Below are positions 8,565 through 18,000 of a stretch of 64,000 bases of DNA, piece after piece. The notes under the pieces were generated by a model that worked only from the letters and a program-made list of their open reading frames with translations, was not told the DNA's origin and did no database searches. Source of the stretch: Cyanobium sp. Cruz-8D1 (GTDB lineage Bacteria; Cyanobacteriota; Cyanobacteriia; PCC-6307; Cyanobiaceae); contig NZ_JAGQCD010000009.1 of NCBI RefSeq assembly GCF_024345975.1, positions 60,975-124,974 of the forward strand, written 5' to 3'. Positions within the stretch are counted from its first letter, which is position 1. Each line of letters begins with the position of its first letter. The position numbers were made by a program, and so were the translations under genes.

Positions 8565-8846
8565 ATGGCGGCTCCGATTCCCAGCTCCGCCGACCTGGCG
8601 CGCTACATGGAAGCCCGCGGCGAGATGGGCAAGCCCTGGGTGTGGCACCTGCTCCGCCTCAGCAAGCTCAAGGAGGCCAAGGACACGATGGAGCCCAACG
8701 AGTACGTCGAGCGCCTGGGCGAAGCCCACGCCGACCTGATGCGCCTCGGCAGCTTCTGGAAAGGTCGGGAAGCGGAGCTGTTCGGGGGCCGCTATCAGCC
8801 CAGCCAGGTGATCGAACCCCTGCCCGGCTCCCCCGACGACCGATGA
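8565..8846 (+). CDS. Conserved small cytosolic protein of unknown function
   Basis: This 93-residue protein is not recognised beyond resembling short proteins conserved in picocyanobacteria. It is charged, largely helical and without membrane segments or a signal peptide. Visible blocks are SADLARYMEARGEMGKPW, EPNEYVERLGEAHADLMRLG and FWKGREAELFGG. The ATG at 8565 was chosen; a GTG at 8544 in the same frame would add seven residues. The stop overlaps the next start as ATGA, so it is probably coexpressed with the membrane protein that follows. Confidence 0.75.
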   Translation: MAAPIPSSADLARYMEARGEMGKPWVWHLLRLSKLKEAKDTMEPNEYVERLGEAHADLMRLGSFWKGREAELFGGRYQPSQVIEPLPGSPDDR

Positions 8847-9391
8847 GCGCCGAGCCGTCTTGCCATCGCTACCCCATGGCAGTGCTGATCCGCTTCACGC
8901 TGCTCGGGCTTTACCTGGCCCTGGTCTTGCCTCTGCCGTTGCTGGCACCAGAGCCTTTGAAGCTGACCTTGCTGCTGGCCTCCATCGCCGGCCTGGTGCT
9001 GGTGCTGGCCATCACCAGTGAGCAGGTGGAGCTCGATGCTCAGGGTCTGCGGGTGGGCCATCCCCCCTGGTGCGCCTGGCTGCTGCGCCGGGGCTGGAGC
9101 CTGCCCTGGAGCCGCATCACCGCACTGACACCGGTGACCACCAGCCAAGGGGGTCGGGTTTACTACGTGCGCAGCGCCGCCACGGAGGATGGCCCCAACC
9201 GAGAGTCCTGGTTGCTGCCCCAGCGGGTGGCCCGCTTCGATGATTTCCTGGAACGCTTCTCCAGTGCCACCGGCCTGACGACCCAAGGAATCAGCCGGAT
9301 CAGCCCTCCATGGACCTATCAGTTGCTGGCCCTGCTTTCGGCCCTGCTGCTGGTCGGTGAAACCCTGGCCCTGATCCTTCGTCCGGGGTGA
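8843..9391 (+). CDS. Two-helix membrane protein of unknown function
   Basis: This 182-residue protein starts with two adjoining membrane helices (about residues 15-60, LIRFTLLGLYLALVLPLPLL then LTLLLASIAGLVLVLA). A soluble beta-rich part follows (VELDAQGLRVGHPPW, SLPWSRITALTPV), and another membrane helix lies at the C-terminus (YQLLALLSALLLVGETLAL). The soluble part resembles the PH-like fold of membrane proteins in general layout only. It overlaps the preceding gene by ATGA. Function is unknown. Confidence 0.75.
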   Translation: MSAEPSCHRYPMAVLIRFTLLGLYLALVLPLPLLAPEPLKLTLLLASIAGLVLVLAITSEQVELDAQGLRVGHPPWCAWLLRRGWSLPWSRITALTPVTTSQGGRVYYVRSAATEDGPNRESWLLPQRVARFDDFLERFSSATGLTTQGISRISPPWTYQLLALLSALLLVGETLALILRPG

Positions 9392-9400
9392 GCCTCGGAC

Positions 9401-10186
9401 CTAGTTGAGGCGGGACGAGCTACTGGGGGACGTGAGCAGCAATCCCGACCCAGCGCTGCCGGCAGCCTCCTCGCTGAATTCGGGAAGGGTGTCGAGGCTG
9501 AAGCGATAACCCTGCTGGCGCATCGTTTCGATCGCACCACCTTCGCCGAGACCCGCCTGCTCCAGCTTGCGGCGCAGGGTGAGCACCTGGGTATCGACGG
9601 ATCGGGGCCCACCACTGAAGGGAGGCCAGGCCATGCGCAGCAGCTCCTGGCGACTGCGCACCACCCCCGGGGGCATCAGCAGGGCACAGAGCAGGGCGAA
9701 TTCCCTGGGGCTGAGTTCCACCGGCTGGTCGCGCAGGGTGACCTGGCGCAGCAACAGGTGCACCTCCAGGGGGCCGACGCAGACACGCTCCTGAAGGCCA
9801 CTGCCACTGCGCCTTAGCAGGGTGCGGCAACGGGCCGCCAGCTCCTCAAGACCGAAGGGCTTGCGCAGCACATCGTCGGCGCCGTCGTCCAGCAGGGCCA
9901 CCACGGGCTCGGAACCGGAACGGGCCGTGAGCACCATCACCTGGCAATGCAGCTGGGCCGCCAGACGCAGGGCCGAAGTTTCTTCAAGCAGCTCAGCGCT
10001 CACCAGCAGATCGGGTGATTGCTCCTGGCAGATCTCGAGGGCTTCGCGGGCGGTGGCCACCGCCGCAGCGAGGTGGCCATCCTGGCGAAGGCGCTGGGCG
10101 AGAACCGTGCGCAGGGTCGCGTGGGGATCCACCACGAGAACCCTCCGTGGGGTACCTCCGGGATCGGTCAGTTTGTCCTGAGACAC
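9401..10186 (-). CDS. OmpR/PhoB-family regulator with an aspartate-less receiver
   Basis: This 261-residue protein has a receiver domain (about residues 15-130) and a winged-helix DNA-binding domain (about 140-235: SPREFALLCALLMPPGVV, RSVDTQVLTLRRKLE, GYRFSLD). In the receiver the conserved Thr (MVLTAR) and Lys (LRKPFG) remain. The expected phosphoacceptor position in PDLLVSAELL is not Asp. It may therefore work without phosphorylation, as reported for atypical receivers such as NblR. It starts with GTG at 10186 after GAGGAG, and is divergent from the small gene at 10396. Confidence 0.85.
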   Translation of the reverse strand: MSQDKLTDPGGTPRRVLVVDPHATLRTVLAQRLRQDGHLAAAVATAREALEICQEQSPDLLVSAELLEETSALRLAAQLHCQVMVLTARSGSEPVVALLDDGADDVLRKPFGLEELAARCRTLLRRSGSGLQERVCVGPLEVHLLLRQVTLRDQPVELSPREFALLCALLMPPGVVRSRQELLRMAWPPFSGGPRSVDTQVLTLRRKLEQAGLGEGGAIETMRQQGYRFSLDTLPEFSEEAAGSAGSGLLLTSPSSSSRLN

Positions 10187-10395
10187 GGGCAGCTCCTCGG
10201 CATCACGATGAAATCAGAAGCGGAAGTGCCGGCAGCCGACTGAGTGTGTCAACGCTAACTGGAAATGTGCGTGGACGCCGGTGACGGGCGATGCCTTGTC
10301 AACTGTCTGCTCCCGGAAGGCGGTCGCGGCACGGCAGGATGGAGCCATCTGCCGGCTTTCGCCGCCTCAATGACGCCAGGGGCCCGACCCCAGCC

Positions 10396-10662
10396 ATGAC
10401 AGCACTCCAACATCCCGACGCGATCCGCCACTTCCAGTCCCTGTGCGATGCCTGCCAGGACCTGTCCGATCGTCATCACGGACCCTCCGAGCTGCGCCTC
10501 TATGCGGACGGCTACCTGCACGCGCTGCGGCGGACGGCCGTGCTCGACCACCACTCCCAGAGGCGGCTCGAGGAACTGATCGACCGCTGGATCCAGGACC
10601 CGTCCAGCTTCATGGGGCCCGACGGCCAACCCAAGCTGCTCATGGAAACAAGCCGCTACTGA
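10396..10662 (+). CDS. Small conserved cyanobacterial protein, DUF6761-like
   Basis: This 88-residue protein has no membrane segment. Its core reads DAIRHFQSLCDACQDLSDRH, then ELRLYADGYLHALRRTAVLD and RRLEELIDRWIQDPSSF. This matches the pattern I recall for cyanobacterial DUF6761 (a DSL..LYxDGYL..LR..N.L core followed by RLEEE..RFxxDPSNF). Function is unknown. The ATG at 10396 was chosen because upstream residues are low-complexity. It converges on grxD. Confidence 0.75.
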   Translation: MTALQHPDAIRHFQSLCDACQDLSDRHHGPSELRLYADGYLHALRRTAVLDHHSQRRLEELIDRWIQDPSSFMGPDGQPKLLMETSRY

Positions 10663-10685
10663 GTGGACCGTGGGGCAAGGCTGGG

Positions 10686-11009
10686 CTAAGAAGCCAAGGC
10701 CACTTCAAGCTTCTCGCGCAGTTCGCCGCTGTTGTACATCTCGATCAGGATGTCGGAGCCGCCGAGAAACTCCCCTTTCACGTACACCTGGGGGATGGTG
10801 GGCCAGTCGGAGAATTCCTTGATTCCCTGGCGGATCTCCATGTCGGAGAGCACGTCAAACGTCTCGAATGCCACACCGAGTGACTGCAGGATCTGGACCA
10901 CATTGTTGGAGAACCCACACTGCGGCATCAGCTTGTTGCCCTTCATGAAGACGACCACGGGGGCGGTCGTGATCAGGTCGTCGATGCGTTGACGGGTGCT
11001 GGCATCCAT
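10686..11009 (-). CDS. grxD: Monothiol glutaredoxin (CGFS type)
   Basis: This 107-residue protein has the CGFS active site in KGNKLMPQCGFSNNVVQIL, the glutathione-binding WPTIPQVYVKGEFLGGSDI and a C-terminal helix. CGFS glutaredoxins bind and hand on [2Fe-2S] clusters with glutathione. The bolA gene lies 23 bases upstream on the same strand. CGFS glutaredoxins and BolA proteins form cluster-bridged complexes, so the operon order is meaningful. Confidence 0.95.
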   Translation of the reverse strand: MDASTRQRIDDLITTAPVVVFMKGNKLMPQCGFSNNVVQILQSLGVAFETFDVLSDMEIRQGIKEFSDWPTIPQVYVKGEFLGGSDILIEMYNSGELREKLEVALAS

Positions 11010-11032
11010 GGTGAGGAAATCGGAAAAGGGAT

Positions 11033-11266
11033 TCAGGAAGGGAGGGAGGTCTGGACCGCCAAGGCATGGATGGCCTCACTGGCCAGTTCGCTGCGCAGGG
11101 CGCCGTAGACGAGCTGGTGCTGCCGCACCCGGTTGAGCCCGGCAAAGGCGCCGGACACCACCTTGACCTGGAGGTGGTCACCACCACCGGTGAGATCCTC
11201 CACCTCCACGGCAGCATCGGGAAGCGCGCGGCGGATGGCGTCCTTGACCTGCTCCGGTTGCACCAT
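11033..11266 (-). CDS. bolA: BolA family protein
   Basis: This 77-residue protein has the BolA layout: [20 protein letters not shown], then [27 protein letters not shown]. It contains the conserved FxGxxxxxxH-like segment used for cluster ligation. It precedes grxD by 23 bases and is probably cotranscribed with it, in line with their known partnership in iron-sulfur cluster handling. The ATG at 11266 gives the family length. Confidence 0.93.
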   Translation of the reverse strand: MVQPEQVKDAIRRALPDAAVEVEDLTGGGDHLQVKVVSGAFAGLNRVRQHQLVYGALRSELASEAIHALAVQTSLPS

Positions 11267-11313
11267 GGCGGCGGGGATCTGGGGGGTGATGGGCAGCTGG
11301 AATCTAAGGACGA

Positions 11314-11895
11314 TCAGCCGCCGGCGGCCGATCCCGGTGCGGTGTAGGGAGTGACAACAAAACCCAGTTCCACCAGTTGCTGGTAAGCCTTGCGCCCGCC
11401 TTCGTTGGTGGGGGTCATGATCTTGACCACTTCCACCAACAGGGGAATGGCCACCTCCGGCTGGTTCTGGCGGCGGAACAGGGCCGCCAACCTCAGGTTG
11501 GTCTCGGCCAGCAGCGTCAGGGCCTCCCGCCCCTTGTCATCCATCTCCCGCGGGATACGGGCATCGAGGCCGCGGAAGGAGCCGCTCAGATCGCGGTAGA
11601 AGCCGAGCAGACGCCGGCTGGCATCCCGGGCCAGGTCGTAGAGGCGCCGCCCCTCGGCCAGGTTGCCGCTGGCCACCGCCGCGTCACCCCTGGCGAGCAA
11701 GGTTTTCACCGAGGACAGGTTGAGGTCGGTGCCGGCGGGCTGCACGGTCTGGGGGGTGTCCTGGGCCCGGGCCACCGGCTGGAGCAACGGTTGGGCCAGG
11801 GCGAGCAGGGCCAGGGCCAGGGCCCCTCCGCAGACCCCGGCGAAGCCCGATGGCCGAGCGGATCGAAGGGAAACGATGGCGGAAGGCCTGATCAC
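11314..11895 (-). CDS. Secreted or membrane-anchored helical protein, unknown
   Basis: This 193-residue protein has a signal-like hydrophobic segment at about residues 18-45 ([23 protein letters not shown]). A helical, TPR-like region follows, with [42 protein letters not shown] and [14 protein letters not shown]. The function is not recognised. The GTG at 11895 was chosen because it places the signal segment near the start. A longer frame upstream runs into the acyltransferase gene. It follows that gene by 29 bases. Confidence 0.7.
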   Translation of the reverse strand: MIRPSAIVSLRSARPSGFAGVCGGALALALLALAQPLLQPVARAQDTPQTVQPAGTDLNLSSVKTLLARGDAAVASGNLAEGRRLYDLARDASRRLLGFYRDLSGSFRGLDARIPREMDDKGREALTLLAETNLRLAALFRRQNQPEVAIPLLVEVVKIMTPTNEGGRKAYQQLVELGFVVTPYTAPGSAAGG

Positions 11896-11924
11896 GTCGA
11901 CGCCTGACGGGTAACGGCCGAACT

Positions 11925-12656
11925 TTACGGGGACCCGATCGGACGTCCCACCGCGGCGCGGGCCGCTTGCTCGGCCGACTCCATCGCGGCGGCGAGCTGG
12001 GCGCAGAAAGCCAGGGCCGCCTGGCGACCCTGCCCCGCTGCCAGCAAGGGCGGGCCGAAACAAAGGGCGGCTTCATCGCCGTAGCGGGGGTCGGCGTGGC
12101 CGTAGGCGATGCCCACCGGCACCACCGGCACCTCCACACCCTGGCTGGCGGCCAGCAGAGCCAGGCGTGCCAGCCCCTGTTGCACACGGATGGGCCCATC
12201 CTCCCGGCGGATGCGACCCTCCGGAAACACCACCAGTTGCTGGCCTGCGGCCAGCAACTCCACGGAGAACCGCAGGCTGGTCAGGGTGGGGCGGCCCTGA
12301 TCGACCGGGAAACAGCCGAGGCGGTGCAGGAACCACCCCTGCAGTCCCTTCATTTCGTCCGCCGTCACCATGAAGCGGCAGTCGCGACCGGTGATGCGGC
12401 GGCCGGCGGCCCAGGGCAGCATCAGGGCATCCCAGCGGGCCCGGTGGGTGGGAGCCAGCAGCACGGCCCCTTCAGTGGGCAGATTCTGCCGATCCAGCAG
12501 CTTGAGCTCAGCGAAATAGCCCTTGAGAACCACGTCGATGGTGACCACCATCGCCAGCGGCGACAGCCAGGGGCTGATGCCGTTGCAGAGCGAACTCTCC
12601 CGCGAGCTGATCGCAGCGGAGAGGCCTGATCCGGGGGGCGTCTGCGCCGCCAACAC
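11925..12656 (-). CDS. 1-acyl-glycerol-3-phosphate acyltransferase-like protein
   Basis: This 243-residue protein belongs to the PlsC-like acyltransferases. The catalytic HX4D motif is HRARWD (about residue 71). A second block, [14 protein letters not shown], matches the acceptor-binding FPEG motif, and [11 protein letters not shown] matches the fourth motif. It probably acylates a lysophosphatidate-type acceptor at the membrane. The start is GTG at 12656, divergent from pdxJ. More than one paralogue is usual in cyanobacteria, so no symbol is given. Confidence 0.85.
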   Translation of the reverse strand: MLAAQTPPGSGLSAAISSRESSLCNGISPWLSPLAMVVTIDVVLKGYFAELKLLDRQNLPTEGAVLLAPTHRARWDALMLPWAAGRRITGRDCRFMVTADEMKGLQGWFLHRLGCFPVDQGRPTLTSLRFSVELLAAGQQLVVFPEGRIRREDGPIRVQQGLARLALLAASQGVEVPVVPVGIAYGHADPRYGDEAALCFGPPLLAAGQGRQAALAFCAQLAAAMESAEQAARAAVGRPIGSP

Positions 12657-12796
12657 TCTTGATCCGGCGGAATAACGAAATGGACGCTAAGGGCTCGATC
12701 CCCCCGCTGCAGGGCCGAGGCTGGCAGTTGGGCCTGCGGCCGCGGCCCCGACGACCGATACGGTTCGGTCAGGATCGCTTCAGCCACCAGCCGCCC

Positions 12797-13546
12797 ATGG
12801 CCAGCCTCGGGGTCAACATCGACCACATCGCCAACGTGCGGCAGGCCCGCCGCACCGTGGAACCTGATCCGGTGCGCTTCGCCCTGCTGGCCGAGCTGGG
12901 CGGCGCCGACGGCATCACCGTGCACCTGCGGGAGGACCGACGCCACATCCAGGACAGGGACGTGGAGCTGCTCCGGGCCACCGTGCGCACCCGTCTCAAC
13001 CTGGAGATGGCCGCCACCGCGGAGATGGAGGCGATCGCCCTGCGGGTCCGCCCCGACATGGTGACCCTGGTGCCGGAACGGCGCGAAGAGGTGACCACCG
13101 AGGGCGGCCTGGACGTGGCCGGACAAGTGGAGAGCCTCGCTCCCCTGGTGGGGCGCCTGATGGGGGCGGGGATCGGCGTCAGCCTGTTCGTCGACCCCGA
13201 CGACGCCCAGATGGAGGCCTGCCGGGACTGCGGGGCCCGCTGGGTGGAGCTCCACACCGGCACCTATGCGGAGGCCGCCTGGGAGCAGCAGCCGTTCCAG
13301 CTGGCCCGAATCACTGAAGCCACCGCCATCGCCCGGGGCCTCGGCCTGCGGGTGAACGCCGGCCATGGCCTGACGTATCACAACGTCGAGCCAATCGCAG
13401 CGATCGAGGCCATGGAGGAGCTCAACATCGGCCACACGATCGTGACCCGTGCCCTGGCGGTCGGCCTCGAAGAAGCGGTGCGGCAGATGCGGGCGCTGGT
13501 GCAGAATCCCCGCCGCGACCCGCTGTTCGGCGACCGCCAGCCCTGA
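12797..13546 (+). CDS. pdxJ: Pyridoxine 5'-phosphate synthase
   Basis: This 249-residue TIM-barrel enzyme joins 1-deoxyxylulose 5-phosphate and 3-amino-2-oxopropyl phosphate to make pyridoxine 5'-phosphate. Family blocks are [81 protein letters not shown] and [13 protein letters not shown]. The ATG at 12797 begins directly with the first barrel strand; earlier in-frame codons add an arginine-rich tail not seen in the family. ycf54 follows 13 bases downstream. Confidence 0.96.
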   Translation: MASLGVNIDHIANVRQARRTVEPDPVRFALLAELGGADGITVHLREDRRHIQDRDVELLRATVRTRLNLEMAATAEMEAIALRVRPDMVTLVPERREEVTTEGGLDVAGQVESLAPLVGRLMGAGIGVSLFVDPDDAQMEACRDCGARWVELHTGTYAEAAWEQQPFQLARITEATAIARGLGLRVNAGHGLTYHNVEPIAAIEAMEELNIGHTIVTRALAVGLEEAVRQMRALVQNPRRDPLFGDRQP

Positions 13547-13559
13547 GGCCCCCACCGCC

Positions 13560-13880
13560 ATGACCCGCTTCCACTTCGTCGCCGCCAGCCGCGCCTTCCT
13601 GCTTGAGGAGGAACCCCTGGAGGAGGTGCTGCGCGAACGCGTGCGCCACTACGCCGAGAAGGACAAGACCATCGACTTCTGGCTCCTGGAACGTCCCGCC
13701 TTCCTGGAAGCGCCCGAACTGGCCGCCACGGTGGCCTCCGTGCCCCGACCCGCGGCGGCGGTGGTATCCACCGACGAGAAGTTCATCACCTTCATGAAGC
13801 TGCGCCTGGAGTTCGTAGCCCAAGGGAGCTTCGAGGCCCCGAGCCACGCCATCCCCGATGCACTGGCCACCATGACCTGA
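13560..13880 (+). CDS. ycf54: Ycf54, Mg-protoporphyrin ester cyclase assembly factor
   Basis: This 106-residue protein has the Ycf54 pattern: FHFVAASRAFLLEEEPLEEV, then LRERVRHYAEKDKTIDFWLL, PAFLEAPELA, PAAAVVSTDEKFITFMKLRL and ending in IPDALA. Ycf54 is needed for the aerobic cyclase step that makes protochlorophyllide in chlorophyll synthesis. The ATG at 13560 follows pdxJ by 13 bases. Both pathways are housekeeping, so the pairing may only reflect shared transcription. Confidence 0.92.
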   Translation: MTRFHFVAASRAFLLEEEPLEEVLRERVRHYAEKDKTIDFWLLERPAFLEAPELAATVASVPRPAAAVVSTDEKFITFMKLRLEFVAQGSFEAPSHAIPDALATMT

Positions 13881-13892
13881 TCAAAACGGCCC

Positions 13893-14237
13893 TCAGAACA
13901 GGCCCAGGAAGCGCCGCCGGGGCGTCTGGTCTTCGCTTGGGCTTGAAGGGCGGGGCTTGCCCTGGCCGCCATCCTGCTGGTAGCGGGGCTTGCTGTCGCC
14001 GATGGTCAGGGGCGCTTCCTTGTTCTTCCACCAGACCCAGTCCCGGATCGGCGGGGTGTTCTCCAGCTCCCAGCGGGTCAGGCCCAGTCCCAGCCGGGAG
14101 GAGGCATCGAGCAGCACATCCAGCATTTCCTCGCCATCCCTACAGCGGGCCAAGGACTCGTTGGTGCGTTTGGCCCCGTCCAGGGCCTTCACCAGGGCGT
14201 TGACGCGCTGGGTGACCGGCAGATCCTTCAGATCCAT
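13893..14237 (-). CDS. Small protein of unknown function
   Basis: This 114-residue protein has a helical N-terminal two thirds (LPVTQRVNALVKALDGAKRT, GEEMLDVLLDASSRLGLGLT) and a low-complexity, proline-rich basic tail ending in RRRFLGLF. A tryptophan-rich stretch, IRDWVWWKNKEAP, lies in the middle. The helical part recalls Nif11-type domains only loosely and I do not assign it. It converges on ycf54. Confidence 0.65.
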   Translation of the reverse strand: MDLKDLPVTQRVNALVKALDGAKRTNESLARCRDGEEMLDVLLDASSRLGLGLTRWELENTPPIRDWVWWKNKEAPLTIGDSKPRYQQDGGQGKPRPSSPSEDQTPRRRFLGLF

Positions 14238-14360
14238 CGCCCGTTACCTCCTGGGGTGCACCGCGGCCGCACCGTATCAGCGCTGGAGCCCTGCCGGCGC
14301 CGGCGGGGGGTGACAGAAACCCCCGTCAAGGGCAAGACTCAGGACGAAGCTTCTTTTTTG

Positions 14361-15035
14361 ATGACCTTCCCGGAGCCACGCTCACCGCACCACTGGGTGA
14401 TCGGGGATGTCCATGGCTGCGCAGAAGCTCTGCAATGGCTGTTGGCCCAGCTGCCCCCAGGCGACCGGCTGGTGTTCTGCGGCGACGTGATCAACCGTGG
14501 CTCCCGCATCGAGGCCGCCATGGAGCTGGTCTGGGACCTGGTACGCCGCGGTCGGGCGGTATGGCTCAAGGGGAACCATGAACGGGACCTGGTCAGCCGG
14601 CTCGACCTGGGCCTGGCGTCCTCCAGCCACCCGGAACTGAACGGTAACGACACCTACCGCCAGCTCGGAGCGGCCCGCTGCCGCCTCTGGCGCGACCGGC
14701 TCGACCAGCTGCCCCTGGCCTACTGGGGTCGGGGCTGGGTGGCCACCCATGCCGGCTTCGACCCCCGCACCTGGCAGCCCGATCTCAACGTGCGGCTGGC
14801 CTTCTGGCAAGCCTATGACGACCGCTTCGGCGAGGTGATCGTCGGCCATACCCCCGGGCCCGGCCTGCGGCGGCTGGGATCGATCGTCCTGCTCGACACC
14901 GGCGCCTGCTACGGCGGTGACCTCACCGCCTACTGCCCCGAAACCCGGCAGACACGACGGGTCAGCGGTCTGCCTCCGGCAGGCAGATCCTTGCCAGCCG
15001 TCGTGCATGGCTCAGCCCTGAGCTGCGTCCTCTGA
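14361..15035 (+). CDS. Metallophosphoesterase, ApaH/PrpE-like
   Basis: This 224-residue protein carries the calcineurin-like metal-binding motifs: GDVHG (about residue 15), FCGDVINRG and KGNHE. Later His blocks are WVATHAGF and IVGHTPG. It is the size of bacterial Ser/Thr phosphatases and Ap4A-type hydrolases, and the substrate cannot be decided from sequence. The ATG at 14361 follows an earlier ribosome-site-poor frame and fits the first beta strand. recC starts 10 bases downstream, so it may be the first gene of the recCBD operon. Confidence 0.85.
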   Translation: MTFPEPRSPHHWVIGDVHGCAEALQWLLAQLPPGDRLVFCGDVINRGSRIEAAMELVWDLVRRGRAVWLKGNHERDLVSRLDLGLASSSHPELNGNDTYRQLGAARCRLWRDRLDQLPLAYWGRGWVATHAGFDPRTWQPDLNVRLAFWQAYDDRFGEVIVGHTPGPGLRRLGSIVLLDTGACYGGDLTAYCPETRQTRRVSGLPPAGRSLPAVVHGSALSCVL

Positions 15036-15045
15036 GCCCGTCCCC

Positions 15046-18000
15046 GTGCTGACGGTCTTTCGCAGCAACCGGGCGGAGCTGCTGGCCAGGGTGCTGGCCA
15101 CCCAGCTGCGCTTGCAGCCCCCCGATCCCTTCGAGCAGGTGCAGGTGGTGGTCAACACCTGGCCCACCAGCCGCTGGCTCGGGGAGCAACTGGCGGAGCA
15201 CCTGGGCGGCATCGCCGCCAACCTGCGCTTTCCCTTCCCGGGCAGCCATCTGCGCCAGCTGGTGGAGCAGCTGCTGGCTCCAGCGGAAGGGTCAGCTGAA
15301 AGCAATGCCGATCCCTGGCGCGCCGACCAGCTGGTCTGGCCCCTGCTCGGTCTGCTGCCAGCCGTGGCCGCCGCAGGGGAGGGGGGGCCGCTGCGTCATT
15401 GGCTGGCCGAGAGAGGCGGCGGCGACCAACTGGAACTGGGCCACTGGCAGCTCGCTCGCGCCATCGCCGATGCCTTCGATGACTACGCCCTCTACAGACC
15501 CGAGCTGCTGGGCGCCTGGGGGGCCGGCAAGGCGATCGATGCCAGCGGCGGGCCCCTGCCGGAGAACCAGCGCTGGCAGCCCCTGCTCTATCGCTCCTTG
15601 CTGCAGGAGCTGGGCCACGAACCGTTCGGGCGCCGGGTGCAGGAGCTGATCGGGAAGCTGCGCCGCGGCGAGCTCTCCGAGGAGGCGCGCGGCACCCCCC
15701 TGCGCCTGTTCGGCCTCAGCAGCATGGCCCCGATCCAGGTGCAGCTGCTTCAGGCCCTGAGCCTGCATCGGCCGGTGGACCTCTACCTGCTCACCCCCTG
15801 CCGGGATCTCTGGCAACGCTGCGGCGAGCGTCGCCGCCAGCTCAGTGATGCCCTGGCCCTGTATCAGCCGTTCGAGGCCGCCTGGCTGCTGCAGGCCCCG
15901 GGCCTGGAGGCCCGCTTCGGCCGCCTGGGAGGGGAGTTCCAGCAGCTGCTGGAGGGCACTGGCGAGGCCCAGCTGGGGGAGGAGCAGGAGAAGGACCTCT
16001 TCTTCGCTGCGGCCAGCGGCGACGGCCCTGCCCCCTTGCTGGCCCAGCTGCAGGAGCAGCTGGCCGATGCCAGCCGGATTCCGGCCCTGGAGCTGGATCC
16101 CCAGGATCGCTCTCTGGAGTTCCATGCCTGCCCCGGCCGGCTGCGCCAGGTGCAGATCGTGCGCGACCGCCTGCTGCAACTGCTGGCAGCCGACCCCAGC
16201 CTCGAACCACGCGACATCCTGGTGATGACACCGGACATCAACGGCTTCGCCCCCTTGGTGGCCTCGGTCTTCGGCGATGGCGGCGCCACGGGGGTGGAAC
16301 TCCCCTGGCGACTGACCGACCGCAGCCAGGACGAGGGGGCCGGTCTCGGCAGCACGTTGCTTCAGCTCCTGGAGCTGGCCGGCACCCGCCTCACCGCCTC
16401 CGGTCTGGAAACCCTGCTGGGTTGCGGCCCCCTGCTGGGCCGTTTCGACCTCGAGGCCAGGGAGGCGGCCCGCCTGGTCGAGGCGTTGCAGGAGGCGGGC
16501 TTCCGCTGGGGCCTCGACGGTGAGGAGAAGGACGGTGCGTGCCACAGCCTGGCCTGGGCCATCGACCGGCTGCTGCTCGGCCTGGTGCTGCCCGCCGGAG
16601 CGGGCCTGGCGCCGGGGGAGACGGCCCCCTGGGAGGGGGGCGTGCCCCTGGAGCTGACCGGCCGCTGGCTGCATCTGCTCGGCCGACTGCGCCACTGGCT
16701 GGGGGAGCTGCGCCGCGGCGGTGCTGTGACCATCTGGGTGGAACGGCTGCGGCGGCTGATCGACGACCTCTTCGGTGACGGGGGCGAGGCCGCCGGCGAA
16801 CTGCCGGCCCTGATGGCAGCGATCGACGCCTGGCATACCGCCGCCGGCCACTGTCCGCTGGGCCTGGAAGCCCCGGTGGCGGCGGCCGTGCTGCGGGAGC
16901 TGCTTGGGGCCGACAGCGGCCGCTTCGGCCATCGCAGCGGCGCCCTGACGATCAGTGCCCTCGAACCGATGCGGGCCATCCCCTACCGGGTGATCGTGCT
17001 CATGGGGCTGGAGGCGGGCCTGTTTCCCCGGCCGGGCGACCGTCCCGCCTTCCACCTGATGGAGGGCCAGCGCCAGCTCGGCGACCCCCATCCCGCCGAC
17101 CAGGACCGCTACGTGCTGATGGAGGCCCTGCTCTCCGCCCGGGACCACCTGCTGCTCAGCTGGAGCTGCCGCGACGACCGGACCGGCGCCGCCCTGCCCC
17201 CCTCCGGTCCTGTGGGCCATTGGCTGCAGTGGCTGGCCGGCCAGCTGGACCCCGAGGCCATGGGACGCCTGCAGGTGGAGCACGCGGCCAACCCCCTCGA
17301 TCGGCGCAACTTCCTGCCCGCCGCAGGCCGGGAGCCCTCCAGCTGCGACCGCAGGCTGTTGCAAGCGGTGCGCCTCCTGAGAGGCAATCCACCGCCGCCA
17401 ACAGCGCCATTGCTGGCGGGGCCGAGCCCGGAGGAAAGCACCACAGCCACCGACACTCTCACCGCCAGCGACGCTTTCAACGACCTGCGGCACTGGCTGG
17501 CGGCCCCCCAGGCGCACTGGCTCCAATCCCTGGGCCTGCGCCCCGGTGAATGGGAGAAGCGCATCGACGACCTCGAGGCCCTGTGCCTGGGGGAGCGGGA
17601 GCGTTCCACCCTGCTGCGGGGCAGGCTGCAGCGCAGCGACGGCGACCCCAGTGGCGGGGACCCAGGCACGGCTAACGACTGGCTCGCCTGGCACCGCGGG
17701 GAAGGTGTGCTGCCCCCCGGGGCCGCGGCTGATCTGGAAGCGGTCCTCCTGCAACGGCGCTGGTCGAGCCTGGCGGCGGCCCTCGAGCACCTCGGCCCGC
17801 CGCGGCAGGTCAGCCACCTTTGGGGCCCCTGGCAAGCCCCGGTCCCCTGGCGCGGCGAGACGGTCGTGCTGGTCCACACGGCCCAGGCCCGTGTCAGCCA
17901 CCGGCTGGGGCTGTGGCTGCAGCTGTTGCTCGCGGCCGCCGCGGCCGGGGCCCCCTCGACAGCAGGCGGCCCGGCCCGGGGGGTTCTGATCGCCCGCGAC

